Positions 38,331 through 50,300 of a DNA stretch of 64,000 nucleotides are shown here, in pieces. Below the pieces are notes generated by a model. That model searched no databases, had not been told where the DNA came from, and saw only the letters and a program-made list of their open reading frames with translations. The translations under genes and the position numbers were made by a program. This DNA is from Parelaphostrongylus tenuis (lineage: Eukaryota; Nematoda; Chromadorea; Rhabditida; Metastrongylidae), in NCBI GenBank assembly GCA_019055375.1, contig JAHQIW010004500.1, forward strand, positions 1 through 64,000, written 5' to 3'. The first letter of the stretch is position 1, and each line of letters starts with the position of its first letter.

Positions 38331-38754
38331 GATTCATTAAGCATCACATAACACATTTTATGAAGAAATCGACCATCGGGTCGGTGGTTTGTTGTTCCTC
38401 CAAAGCGCTTAACATTCTGAGAAATATCAGTTGGTAACGTGCTTGGTCATCTGTGGTTATTTGAGCGCATTGTGACCGGCCCTACCTTATCTGTTGGGGT
38501 TTGGCATATAGAGCAGCATTTTTGATCCTCAATCGCTAACCTGAGTCAGAACTTCGGATCCTTCACCTCATTTGCGAGAAACGGGATATTTCTATCGGCT
38601 ACCTTTCGATTGCGCGTTTAATAACGTCAAGTGATCTTTTATCCTGCTTACGTAACGACCAGGACAATTATACACTACCATTATTAATATTGGGAAATCA
38701 ATTAGGGTTCTTATTGTTTTTAGAGCTGCCGTTTATTACATGAATCTATAACGC

Positions 38755-39320
38755 ATAAAAGATGATCCAAGGCATCGACTGTTTTCTAAAAAAAGCCTCG
38801 CAATGAACATTCAATATAATTTTTAAGATGTTTGAAGCCTAACTCGAGGTTCGGTATGCCACAACCATACATGCGTATTTCGGAGGTCTCGCCCTTCTCG
38901 TCAGTGGACCTTTTATTTTTTTTCTGTTGTAAAAATCATACTGAATGTTCATGGCAAGGTTTTTTTAGAAACAGGCAATGCCTTGGATTGATTTTTGTTC
39001 TACCAGCCACGATCCATCGACTAAAAAGTGGGATGACACAATGTTATTGTACATTGTGTCGTCACCACATTCGCCTCCACCATCGCTACAGTGCGGGGCT
39101 CAGTGAGGGGCGTGGGCCACTGACGAGGAGGGCGAGACCTGCGAAACACTCGTGTATAGATCTGACATGCCAAACCTAGGCCTGAACCATTATTAGAACT
39201 CATACTGCGTAAAAGATGATCACGACCCACATATACATATGTGGAGCCGAGCAAGGCAAGGATGATTCCTGACAGAGTCGTTTTATTCCGGTGATTCATC
39301 TTCTCGAGCAAAGCTTTTTT
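38755..39320. mobile_element. Fold-back MITE, family 3
   Basis: The left half has GAGGTTCGGTATGCC and TTTCGGAGGTCTCGCCC..CTCGTCAGTGG; the right half has the inverse CCACTGACGAGGAGGGCGAG. Both outer flanks contain AAAAGATGATC. Frames at 38832-39179 and 39021-39311 are shadows. Confidence 0.7.
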
Positions 39321-39702
39321 ATCTCAATCACATTTTTTGTGGTCCTTTGATAGCTTGACGAAACTACAACAGTGTAGAAGCGATTACACCAGAAAAGCCG
39401 TTTTCTACTCCTAATGATTGGAAAATTTCTTTTCAAGCGGTTTCTTGACCGATAAGTCGACCAAAGGACAACAGTTGTACTATACTAGTCGCCACAATGA
39501 CTCCTGGTTATTGTATGGAATGCGCTGCTATAGAGAAATACTGAGTTAGAGAGAGCATAAACTGTGAAGTAATTCTAAATGGTGACAGCGATATGTTTTC
39601 CTGATGGGCCATGGTAAAACATAAAATACAGTTGCATATATGCCCTTCACACCTGAGGAAAGATCCAGTAAACTCTCTCCTATATGCCTCTCATTCTCAC
39701 AG

Positions 39703-39851
39703 CCCCTTAAGTCCTCTAGTTGCCCAATAACTGCCAAGAACTGTCAAAAATCCAGCAAATCCATAGATCGCGAAATTCAATACCATCGCAAACCAAAGCC
39801 GTCAAACGCTGTGCACCTGCTATGTGGTGAAGAAAAAATCGATGAAGGAAA
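39703..39851 (+). CDS. Candidate exon, Ser/Lys-rich, unrecognised
   Basis: Open for 49 codons between acceptor ATTCTCACAG and donor GTGAATTT. It reads PLKSSSCPITAKNCQKSSKS, then REIQYHRKPKPSNAV and LLCGEEKIDEGK. The composition is that of a linker. It follows the 37.6-38.3 kb model on the same strand, but no intervening exon with the needed phase was proved. Confidence 0.28.
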
Positions 39852-40728
39852 GTGAATTTTACGGATTTCCAAAAAGTTCCCAGTGTTTTTTGATGTAAGC
39901 GAAATAACTTCATTTCCCATGAGATAGCAAGACACAATGTTTTCAATCGCCCTGAGATTAGCGAAAGTCTGTAAATGGTTCAGCTGTGGCACTCTCCTTT
40001 GTGTGTAGGCGAATGAGTCCTGATTGCTTTCAAGCTGCGTCGGGAAAGGTGATGGCCGAGTCGAAGGCATGATGTCAGAGCCGACCTCCATTTCAAAAGT
40101 ATTTCATTTGACTGTCAATTGACTATTTTAGAAAATAACGTCGTACGATTGGAGTCGATTAAAATCGAGGAGAAACGCAATTGATCGCCTTCAACTGAGC
40201 GTTATGCTGTTATGTATATGAGTAATATTGCATATACATTTGTATGTAAACGCCTTCGATACATGTATTCATAGACGGATGACTGTCAATATTAACAGAT
40301 ATGACGCTCATAATTGTTTATTGATCGTGTTTTTCATCCGATAGTAATCCGCATCGCAATATTAAGCTTTTGGTGTACCGCGTCGGTTTCAAATGTCCCA
40401 CTAATTACTGCGCTATGTCTCGGCTTCCGGGGCTTATTGTAATGGGTGTGAACCTCAATAGTGATCTGGTACTTATCTGATAAAGTTAATAGAATATTCT
40501 TATTCTTGATTTACTTTATTGATCACTCTTACAACATCTAAGATTAGCAGCATAAAACTCCACAAAGAATCTATATTTATTAGCAATAAAAACTTGATAA
40601 CAACTCTCGGCAAAGGTATGCACAATTATCTGTGAAGCTGAATTTACAATATACAATCGTGTTGCAGATTACAAAGTTCTGTGTAGCTTGCACTATTTCA
40701 TTTGGCAAGCAATTGCTGTTCTTATAGT

Positions 40729-40960
40729 TCATTGGGAAGCACTGACGTTGTTTCCTACTATCGATAGCCTTATTGAAGTCTCTCCAGTTATATTGTGTCT
40801 TCTGTTGATTGCGGAACCCCCTTTAGTAATGATAAAAATTTAAATTCCATCAATAAATATCAGCATGGTCAATCGAACGCTTCCCGCTATCCAAATGAGT
40901 GCGGCGCCTGTCGAGAAAAAAATCAACGTGGTACCCGAAGACTGAATTCAGTAGCTGTTG
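40729..40960. repeat. Dispersed repeat pair, copy A
   Basis: Aligns with 56122-56360: GGGAAGCACTGACGTT, ATAGCCTTATTGAAGTCTCT, AATCAACGTGGTACCCGAAG. A long open frame here (HWEALTLFP and so on) is not kept in the other copy. Confidence 0.55.
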
Positions 40961-41224
40961 TTCACACAGTACATTTCAAATGCGACCCACTTCTATCGCA
41001 ATTACGCAGTTTACTTCTAATAAATGACGTTATTTTGACTGCTCCGTTTAAACAAATCAAATTTTCAATGCTATTTTCATGGCTGCTTGAAAATCAGTGA
41101 ACTTGAAACTAACTAAACATTTATGGCTTCTATCGATGAGTACATCTAACGATGGAGGCCGTTGTCAAGTGATTGTGATCGTCTCGACGCGCATGATGCC
41201 TGATCCCATCGACCTCCTAATATT

Positions 41225-41340
41225 CTCTGGCAGTTATTACGAACGCACTATGGAACACCACAGCCAGGCTATCCTCGATATTGCAAGAAGACACGCTTAA
41301 CCGGTATTCTACGGCGTTTGGTGGGAAGATGAAAAAACAA
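41225..41340. repeat. Three-copy dispersed segment, copy 3
   Basis: ACGAACGCACTATGGA, GCTATCCTCGA and ATTCTACGGCGTT parallel copy 1. Only the core is retained. Confidence 0.55.
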
Positions 41341-41474
41341 ACAAAATGAATGTTAGAAGTTGTGGGATCCGCACACTAAGAAAACACTGTAGAGAACGAT
41401 CAACATTGTATAAATAAAATAGAAATCACTTATAGACTGTTCATCGGTGACGTTCATTTCCATGATTCTTCCAG

Positions 41475-41677
41475 AGTTCGCTTTGAGGCCTTCATTACAA
41501 CCCACCTATGGCTTCAACGCACGCACAGATACAACGCAACCACTATTAGCGGAAGCTCATGGCTTAGGCTCAAGATTATCGAGGACTGTCTTAATTCTTG
41601 TCAATTATCCAAAGGAATGCATATTCAGCGCTGAAGTCAAATCGATCTTTCTAAAAAGCGTCTTAATACAGTATAAA
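41475..41677 (+). CDS. Candidate exon, unrecognised
   Basis: A 203-nt segment after acceptor GATTCTTCCAG, open for 67 codons to donor GTAATG: EFALRPSLQPTYGFNARTDT, QPLLAEAHGLGSRLSRT, then a hydrophobic VLILVNYP. An earlier donor inside it is possible. No family recognised. Confidence 0.28.
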
Positions 41678-42282
41678 GTAATGTTCCAATTCAAAATGCG
41701 CCATAAAAAACCGCTGTTGTGCTCTCAACAGTGGTCAATCGTAAGTGGAAAGAGATAGGAATATTGAAATAAATCCGTTTCTCTGAACGGCCGCACGTGT
41801 CTGCTTCGTGGGCAAAAAATCCATAATTTTCGAAAATAAGTATTGAGAAGTTATGTGTTCAAAATCTCTTCAAACATATTTTAGCTATTGTAAATACGGA
41901 TAGAAGGCCATGAAGTGTAGCGCGTTTAGAACCGTTGCAATAGTATATAAACATGTTCGAAAATTGAAAAGATACTGATTCTTTATAACTCTCATGCGCA
42001 TTAGGATTGTCTTGGATTATGAAACTACCACGAGCTTGCTACGAAGTTATATTCGACTATTTGGCTAACATTTCGACGACTTCCCTTTTTTTTTCAAACC
42101 ACACTGATTCAAATCGGTCGTCCACATCTATTCAATCTCCTGATGTTGGCCGCCATTGTAATCGTTGCTTTGAGTGGTATTCAGTGGAGTGTAGAAACTA
42201 ATTCAATTAGATTAATATTCAGATGAATATCAATCATTCTGGCCAAAGTCGAATGAAATTCAGTACTTTGAACTGATTCTAG

Positions 42283-42684
42283 GGTGGCAACAGTGCAGCG
42301 GGACACTATTACGCCTTCGCTTCATATTTGTAAGCGTTGGTGATCATCTATTGTGTTTTCAAGTACATGCCATGCCAATTTGCACACGAGCGGCTTTCTT
42401 TTCCATGGACTCCCTCTTAATCCACGAAATGGAGGGTACTTCAGCCCGCTGCTGTCGTTCAGCATTCAACAACGGCAATCGTATAGTAACTGCGCCCAAA
42501 AGAAGTGGATGAATTAGACCTTCATTTGAAATAGTGTGTTTAAACGCTTAAAAACTATCGCGCTTTATTTTTTTCCAGCTTTTCTATCAATACACAATGC
42601 TCCACCATCTGATATAAAGTTGACAGAAATCAATAGAGATAAATTTCCGTTAGGAGAACCTCAGGAGAATTCAGAATTAATTTG
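42283..42684 (+). CDS. Candidate pair of exons, possibly extracellular
   Basis: 42283-42329 (acceptor ATTCTAG, donor GTAAGC) and 42579-42684 (acceptor TTTTTTTCCAG, donor GTAAAT) join in phase. The second is the better supported: SIHNAPPSDIKLTEINRDKF then PLGEPQENSELI. The APPSDI...EN pattern is faintly like the start of a cadherin repeat, but this is weak. A further phase-compatible segment lies at 44046-44101 (GRKTSDTFIITTVKKLTI, donor GTAAGTG). Confidence 0.33.
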
Positions 42685-42704
42685 GTAAATATGAGGAACT
42701 TTGA

Positions 42705-42860
42705 ACTGCAATTTTGAGATACTATAGCTCGCTAAACCCCATGATATTGGTTATTTTGGGATACTGTGCATTTCAGGAGGGATTTGAGTCCGCGCTTTAC
42801 CCAATCCGGGGAGCGTGCTAACTACTGCACCACTGTAGCTGCTATTCTGGTAGCATTAAG
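42705..42860 (-). repeat. SINE family 2 (tRNA-like)
   Basis: GGATTTGAGTCCGCGCTTTA and GTGCTAACTACTGCACCACT. The preceding CATTTCAG mimics an acceptor but is part of the SINE. Confidence 0.65.
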
Positions 42861-44671
42861 CCTTCCTTTAATCTAGAGTGACAAATCTAGTTTCCTATTT
42901 TTTATGTTGTGGAATTCTAAACATCAAGTTTTCATAGGCATCTTCAATCGATATTTGATTGTTGAAGTTTTTCAAGAACGATTTTGTCGTGTAGAACACT
43001 CAACCCATTCTTCTGACTAGCTCTAAATGCATTCAGCTGCAGCTTTTGGATCATTTCTTTCGTATCAAATGGCGCATGATTGATAAGGTCCCGCTGTAGA
43101 CCCATTGTATTACAGCGATGAATTTCAGAATGGAAAAGCAGCCTAGAGTAGGGCTTAGAGAGTTCACTTCAGTGCATCCATTGTGCTAAATATCATTGAC
43201 TGTCGAATATAATTTGATTTACGTCACACGTTACTAAATGGCTATAAATGGTATGCTAAAATCTCAAAGTAAGCTTCATAGCAGAAATCTGAGCTGCTCT
43301 ATTTCTGTAGTGTTGAACCAACGAGCTTCTTTCTAAATAGCTCTAGAACGACCAAGGATTGTTTGTTGATTAGCTAGCACTGAGCTCTTCGGCATCCGCC
43401 AAGTAATTCAAAGGATTAGGTCCGAATATTCCGCCAAAATTGCCGTTCTCATATATCATAATAAAGTGTTTCGTGTTTCTCATTCATAACCATATTTTCT
43501 GTCGTTCGATTCATCCTTGTTTATCGGTGCCCACCATCTTCTACGTCATAAAGACTCTTAAAGACCCTGCAAGAAACTTTCAAATCATCGAAATATGTGT
43601 GTGAAGGCTCTTCAGGGCTAACTCAGAATAAATTTCAAACATTTTAAGATAAACGTTACACAGCAAATAAATTTTCTATGGTGTAAAACATATTACAAGC
43701 GACTATAATATGCTGCTAAATATCTTTAAAAATTTTCCCAAGGGGATCAGAACCATTGTTCTCATTATAATTACCCATCAAGAATGAAGATTGTGGCATT
43801 TGCAACGCTGGGAAAATATTCCCGCTCACTTATCTAGAGCTAATAACTAATAATTGAAACTGCGTTGGGGTCTGCGCCCATGTGCACGGACCGTCCAAAT
43901 AGTCAAGCAAAACTAATAATCACAATAATAACTGACTATGTCAACACCTGATCTGTTTCTGGATTTATAATAATATATAACATTTGGCCTTTTCCAAATA
44001 TGGGAAGAGCAGAAAAGTGGTCTTTCTCTCTTTTCAATCCATAAGCGGTCGCAAAACAAGTGATACTTTTATAATTACAACGGTGAAGAAGTTGACCATT
44101 TGTAAGTGTTTCATAACATTCAGTAGTGTTTATTTTTGTGCTCTAAGTCATGACATTGTCAAACGTATCCCTTCAAGCTCAGAGTCGGAAATTGTTATAG
44201 TCGTTTTTGCAAGGCATAGATATACGACAGTTTTGGCTTTTTTTCCTTTATGTGGCGTGGATTACGCATGTTGTCGCATTCTATTCATGAGTGAACAGTC
44301 ATTACTTCCCTTGCCATTTTTAGCTTCGCATTAGCTCAAAAATGCTCCTTAATCATTGGAACTTATGGCTTTATCTACAAGGTGTATACATGATTTCGTG
44401 ATACATCTGATACAACCTGTAGCTTGCACTTTCAATAATCCCAACGTAGCCATAACAACGCGATGAAATAAAAAATGTACTTACAGCAAGAGACTCAGTG
44501 GCATGTTCATTAGAAATGAGATAATATAAACAAGAAAATGTACTGACGATAATATAGAGGCTTCTGTAATAGATTAATCAAGCATAAAGGACTGACATAT
44601 ATATGCATATTATGTACGTAAGAAAACTCAACACAAGTATGTGCCAATGAATGACGCATGACGTGCACAGC
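42861..44671. other. No gene recognised
   Basis: Contains the possible small exon 44046-44101 on plus. On minus, an ATG-started MNMPLSLL segment with donor GTAAGTAC ends at about 44486 and could be a signal-peptide exon; no partner exon was found. Confidence 0.3.
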
Positions 44672-44752
44672 TTTGAACGTCGAACGGGATTCGAACCCGC
44701 GTTGGCCATGAAGCCGATGTCGGTAGTGGACCCAGCCACGCTGACAGATATT
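44672..44752 (-). repeat. tRNA-like sequence
   Basis: ACGGGATTCGAACCCGCGTT is a good T-arm complement, but the D and acceptor arms do not pair. SINE head or tRNA pseudogene. Confidence 0.6.
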
Positions 44753-45531
44753 AGATATACGTATAGTCACTGGAATTCTTTCTATTTAATCTCTGTTAAT
44801 GTTAGGAATGTTTAATGTTAGGAAAAAGGTTAATATAATGACGCTACTCATCTCGAAAACGGGAGAACACAATCGCAAAATTGACCCAGCAAGCATCCTA
44901 TCCATCTGTGGTAGTCATAGATATGTACAGATGTAGAGACACCAGGTCAGTCTTATATCATGTGATCACGAAAATTAGTGGCAAAAGGCGAAGTTTTCGG
45001 CGTTTATCAATCTACAAAGGATGCGTTATGCATTCGGCTTGATCAAGCGTCGTTAACATCAATAGAAAGTTTATCTGGTCAATACGATGGCTTGCGGCGA
45101 CTTAAAGCATGTGTCGCATCATGATACAGTCTTCCCAACCTAGTCTTGTTTCAATCTGCCAACTCCGTAATATTGGGAGGTGTGGTGAAATTACACGAGT
45201 GATCGAACAAACAACCACATCTATATCACAGAACACTTCTATCCACTGTAAATGTGCTCGTCACAAATGTGATCTGTAAAAAGTTCGAAAGAATTTGTGT
45301 CGCAGAAAGAGTGATAGCAAAACGAGAGCTCCGATGATGTAGTGGTTACCACGCGCCCCCGGTATTAGTGAGCCGCTTGTTCAACTTTTAACGGAATTTG
45401 AAAGTTTTGTATATCACTTAGTAACAGACTGCAGGAAGAGTTCTCTCGCGTTTTTGAAATGCACAGGAAAAATTCATTTTACACCAATTAAGCTCAAATA
45501 AAAGACAACTTAATAGCCGAATTAGTCTCCT

Positions 45532-45845
45532 TCCACATCATGACAGTTCAGCCACATATCCGGATGCATGAAAATTCCGCGGTGAAAAAACTCATGATGC
45601 TTCGACATGGAGAAAATTTGTTCAATTTTGGGGACATGAAATTTCTTGCCTCTCAAATAACGCTTCATCAAACGGAATAAGTGGTAGTCACTTGGCGCCA
45701 TGTTTGGTCTGCGTGGCGGATACTACAAAAGCTCTCATCCAAAGGCTACAAGATGATTCTTTGGTCTCGTTTGCTGTGTGAGATTGACACTCGATTTTTA
45801 GTGCGAGTGGAGCAGTAGACGAATTTCTTTTTTGGGCAATTGCAT
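45532..45845 (-). pseudogene. mariner (Tc1/mariner superfamily) transposase C-terminal remnant
   Basis: The minus strand reads NMAPSDYHLFRLMKRYLRGK followed by FFHRGI and a stop at 45532, the signature end of a mariner transposase (family pattern SPDLAPSDYHLF). Upstream codons resemble LTQQTRPKNHLVAFG but contain two stops. The third catalytic Asp of the D,D34D triad, in the family's SPDLAP motif, is Asn here. The N-terminal domain and TIRs were not found. Confidence 0.8.
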
Positions 45846-45884
45846 TCTGGGGGCGTTGTAAACAAATGATACATCCATTATAAT

Positions 45885-46265
45885 TATTAAGAATGTTTTA
45901 AGCCTTACCGAGGTTATCACGTCAGAGCCATACAAGTGCTTCGAAGGTCTCGCCCACGCCTCACATTAAGCCCTGCATTGTAGCAAGGAGGGAGGCGCAT
46001 GTGACGACAGCACAGCGTACAATGAAATTGTGCTATCAACCATTTTCCTGTAGATGGATCGCGGCTGGCAGATACAAAATTTCCCATTGCATCGACTGTT
46101 CTTCAACCTCATAAACATTCGACATAAGTGTTGAGAGTGTTTAAAGCTTTGGCTTTGCCGAGGTTACTACATCAGAGCCATACACGTATTTCGAAGGTCT
46201 CGCCCCCTCGTCAGTGGCCCACGTCCCACATTAAGCCCCGAAATGTAGCATAGTATGATATAATA
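45885..46265. mobile_element. Two tandem family 3 MITE copies
   Basis: Both copies contain CCGAGGTTA..ACGTCAGAGCCATACA-like blocks, CGAAGGTCTCGCCC and CACATTAAGCCC (about 45885-46070 and 46125-46265). They adjoin the mariner remnant. Confidence 0.7.
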
Positions 46266-47326
46266 GATAGCAAGCAAATGATATGTCGTTCGATACGCAA
46301 GAAAACGAGCTTTCTCAGGAGCTCAAATTCGCACAAGATACATGGGTAAAAATCATTTTCTCAGGCAATAAGATTTTTTCTGCATTCTGTTATCACTGGA
46401 TATGTAGTTGCACTATCATATTACTGCTATAAAAGTGGTGAAGTATAGAAATCATGTCGATCAGAAATGAAAAGTTCAAGTAAAAACTATTGAATCTAGG
46501 GTGTCGATCAATTTGTTGCAGGCGCAAGCAGTCAAATAATGTTGTTTCAATGACACTTGCAAACAAGTTATTTCGGCTCTTTTCTGTTACACGGCGACCA
46601 ATGAAGAAACGAGTTCTATTGCTGGACATAGGTTTTCTATTGCACTTTTAGTGATCATTTGGAAGCTGAAGTCTCTGGTTGAAAACCTGTTTGAGAACCA
46701 GTTTAAGCTTCAGATTCTCCAAGATTTGAGCTATCGAATGAATTTAGTTTAGTCCAATAAAAAGCGATCCATAGACCTTAGCTGAGCAAATAAAATATAC
46801 CGTGTGCGTAACAATTTTATTCTTGCTGCTACAGTATGCTACAAAGGTCTTTTTGAGAGTCAAGAAAAGTGTCGGAATCTCCGAGAAACAAGCTTTCGAG
46901 TGACTACTTTGAATATAGATAAAGAGCTCTGTCCAGCGAAAAAACCTCTGATAATTTGAGGGCCAAAAAGACCCTTTTCATTTGGAAATGGTTGAACAAC
47001 AAAGCCCGTGATGCAAAAGACAAAGCTTTGCACCTACGCTGATGTATATAGTATACCAGTGTTTTGCCTACCGCCTAAATGAATTGTGTAATGCAAACGA
47101 GAATGGTCTTAACCAGGAAGGCAATGTAATCTATTTCCAAGTTCACCTAACAAACATAACAACAATACCTATAGAAGATCAAATGTGGAAGCAACAACAA
47201 CATTTTCTCAGGATACGAACTTTATAGCTCTAATATATCTCAGCCTCTATGAAGTACACCCGTAAATTTCTAAGCCAGTGCAGTGATGCGAATTTTACAT
47301 AGACAATAGACTCAAGTATATTGACT
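46266..47326. other. Downstream flank of TIM22, nothing recognised
   Basis: No further minus-strand gene and no clear AATAAA close to the TIM22 stop; the first candidate (complement TTTATT) is about 500 bp away near 46815. Confidence 0.4.
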
Positions 47327-50300
47327 TCATCCTCTCATCCAGTGGTCAATCAAAGTGGAAAATGCGGCAAATCCAGCAGCACCCCATAATGCCGGCTTGA
47401 TACCCGCACGGAGACCCAGGATTCCACCCACAATTGCTGGAATATAGACAGTTTTCAATAGTATATACTAGGTTAAAGGTATACAAACAAACATTCAAGC
47501 TAAACTTACCACCAGAGTATGTTCCATTCCGCCAGTCACTTTTTGCTCGTACAGTTTCCAACAAGCATTCAGTACCTGATTAGTATGAAATTTAGAAAAA
47601 CAGCATAGCACCAAATTTAAAAAAAAAACGGTAGAATCGATACCAGAAAACATGAAACCAATGGACCCGAAATTCTTTCCATAAGACCTCATTCTTCCAC
47701 TCATTTCTTTCCATGTTTCTTTGAGCGTAAGCTGAAAAGCAGTATCATTCGGGATGTTGCAGGACACACAATTACGCAAGTCTTTATACAGTAGTATCTT
47801 GTCGAGCTAAAAGATCTACAATACCTGCTTTGTTGGGTCGCCTCCCACCATACTTAGAGAAGGATCTACAGAAGCGGTGAACAAACCAAAAGCCACTCCT
47901 AGATGATAAAACAGATACGACTTCAGAAAACCAGGAAAGAAGACTTTTATTATGATAAGACGATAAACATGTTTATCTAAGTAGGCAAGGTTACAAACAC
48001 ACCAACTCCATATCCAAGCACACCCGCGACAACTGACTTGACTGCACAATTTTCCATAGCACGAGAGAGAAACAGCTCTTCAGGTGACATAGTCGGCAAC
48101 GTTAACATCTAAAATCACGTTCGAATATCGTGGACTAGTAGTGAGTCACAGCTATATGATGGGCTACTAAGTTAAATCAGTACGAAAAGAAAGTTTCAGG
48201 AGTGAATTCTACGGACACTTTCATGATAAACACTTCTGTCTATGCATTTATGTCGTATACCATTTCACAACTTCACTATTTTGCATCGACTCTTCCTAAA
48301 CCTTGGCATGAGTAAAGAAATGTGAAATTTTTCTTACAAACTGTCCTTTTCTTTGATCAAAACTTGCACGAGATTGGTACTTCTCCTTCCTCAAAAACTC
48401 GATGGCTAAAGTTTCGGCGACTTCACCTCCGTCATTTTACTTATAAGGGAGTAAGTAAACGACAATGGTTGACAATTTCAAAGAGTGTTACTCAAGACCG
48501 GTGACCTCTCCCATAGAAGTACAAGTAAGGCTCTGACGAAGACGAGGTCGCCGAAACGGTAGCCATCAAGTTTTGAGAAAGGAGAAGTATCAACCTCGTG
48601 GAAGTTTTAATCAAAGAAAAAGAGAACTTGATGATTATTCAACTACTTGCCTACCTAGTATCTTCCTAAACTTTACAATGTCCACGTGTGGCATAGTGGT
48701 TAGAGGTGCTCTGCAACACACATGTAGTGAGCATGCCTTATGCTTCGTCCTCATCTGGTACCCTTTGACGCGCTGAATGCATAGTTCTGTTTTACAAAAA
48801 GCCGCGATGGCCTACCGATACATCAAGTCCGTGCTGTTATCTTCCCAGATAATTCTGATACCGATCTCCGACCTAGGAGGCGTGGAAGCTCATCAAGACA
48901 GACCACCAATTTTGTCATACGCCTTTGCCCAACCTTACACAGGCGACGGTCGTGTTCGGTCAAACTGTCAAACCCTTCAAACACAAGTTGGGTATGAGCT
49001 AAAAGCGTAAACCCATCTCATCGACTGTTTTTTTAACCTCGCTATAAACATTCAATATAATCTGTAAGAATATGTTAAGCCTTCCGAGGTTGTTACGTCA
49101 GAGCCATGCATCTCTTTTGCTGGTGTCGCCCTCTTCATACAGTGACCCACGCCCTACACTGAGCCCCTACTATGTAGTGTGGGGCATGGGCCACTGATGA
49201 CAGAATCACCGAAAGACATGTATGGCTCTATCGTAACAACCTCGGTAAGTATGCCCAGGTTTATAGAAAGTCGAACTTTTGAAGTGTAGTCCATCGTCAA
49301 GCCAATCAAAGCGACAGCTCGTGTGACACTGATATCCGCGATCCAATAACTGCAAGATGTTCCGTCAAGGGTCTTGAGATCAGATGCCTATCTCTCGAAA
49401 ATGAAACTGTGCGATGATCTTGGATTTGAGCGTCATTTGAACAGGTATTGACTCCATCGTCAAGAATTTTCACGAAGCAATCCGTAGTGAAACAACGCGA
49501 GGGGACAGGACGATCAAACGTGTTGAAGAACGGAAACTATGTTGAAGCCTTTCTGAGGACAGCTTGTTGATTTACTGACGACTGCAACGGACGCACGATT
49601 CCACAGGTGCCGAAGTGTGAAGAAAAAGTGAGAAAACCGGTCATCAAGTACCATATCTCTTACTTTTCTCCAAAAGCCTTAGTCCTACCAAGAACTGACC
49701 ATCTAAGAGACGAAAAATCTATCACCCAAAAAAAAGCCGAATTTTCTGAGCACGACTGACTCAAGAGTAAGTTTGGTAACTGGTAAAGTCAGCGAAAAGT
49801 TCTTCATATATGCAATGCATTTATGACAAGAACAAGTGGCGAATTCCTATTTGCAAACAATCTGGTTTACTGCTACCAATACTGCTTAAATGAGAATTAA
49901 AACAATGTCAAGGCGGGTTTCACCTGAAAACGCCGATTTTCTTTTTTTATGTAGGTCACGAAAGCATCTCTAACCATTGCGCCATTGAGCACTCATGATT
50001 TGATTTACGTTCGAAATATGGCATGTGTCTCCCAAATGGTTCAACGCCTCGCCGTGGCTAGGAGGTGTTTCTTCGGTGTCGGAATGCGAAGCAGCAGCAG
50101 GGTTCAACGCTCCAGCAGGACCACTCAAGCTGGGGAGTGCGACGTTTCCTCCCGGAAACCCAACTAAGAGTAAAGTGTATCAAGTATGACCGTTGTCTTG
50201 GTAGCTACTAGTCGCAAGCGTGATAATCTCCTTCTATCCACAAGGGCCGGCTACTGCCCTGATGTGGTAACGACCAGAGGAAGTCCCGGCTATGCTTACC

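Noticed and set aside
42288..42330. GHYYAF motif suggesting a ubiquitin-specific protease
   Set aside because: This frame does not chain with the flanking exon, whereas another frame does; no other USP motif nearby.
43984..44334. 116-codon plus-strand frame
   Set aside because: Low-complexity hydrophobic codons; only a small segment with a good donor (44046-44101) was kept as a possibility.
44672..44752. Possible functional tRNA
   Set aside because: Only the T-arm is convincing; no closing stem.
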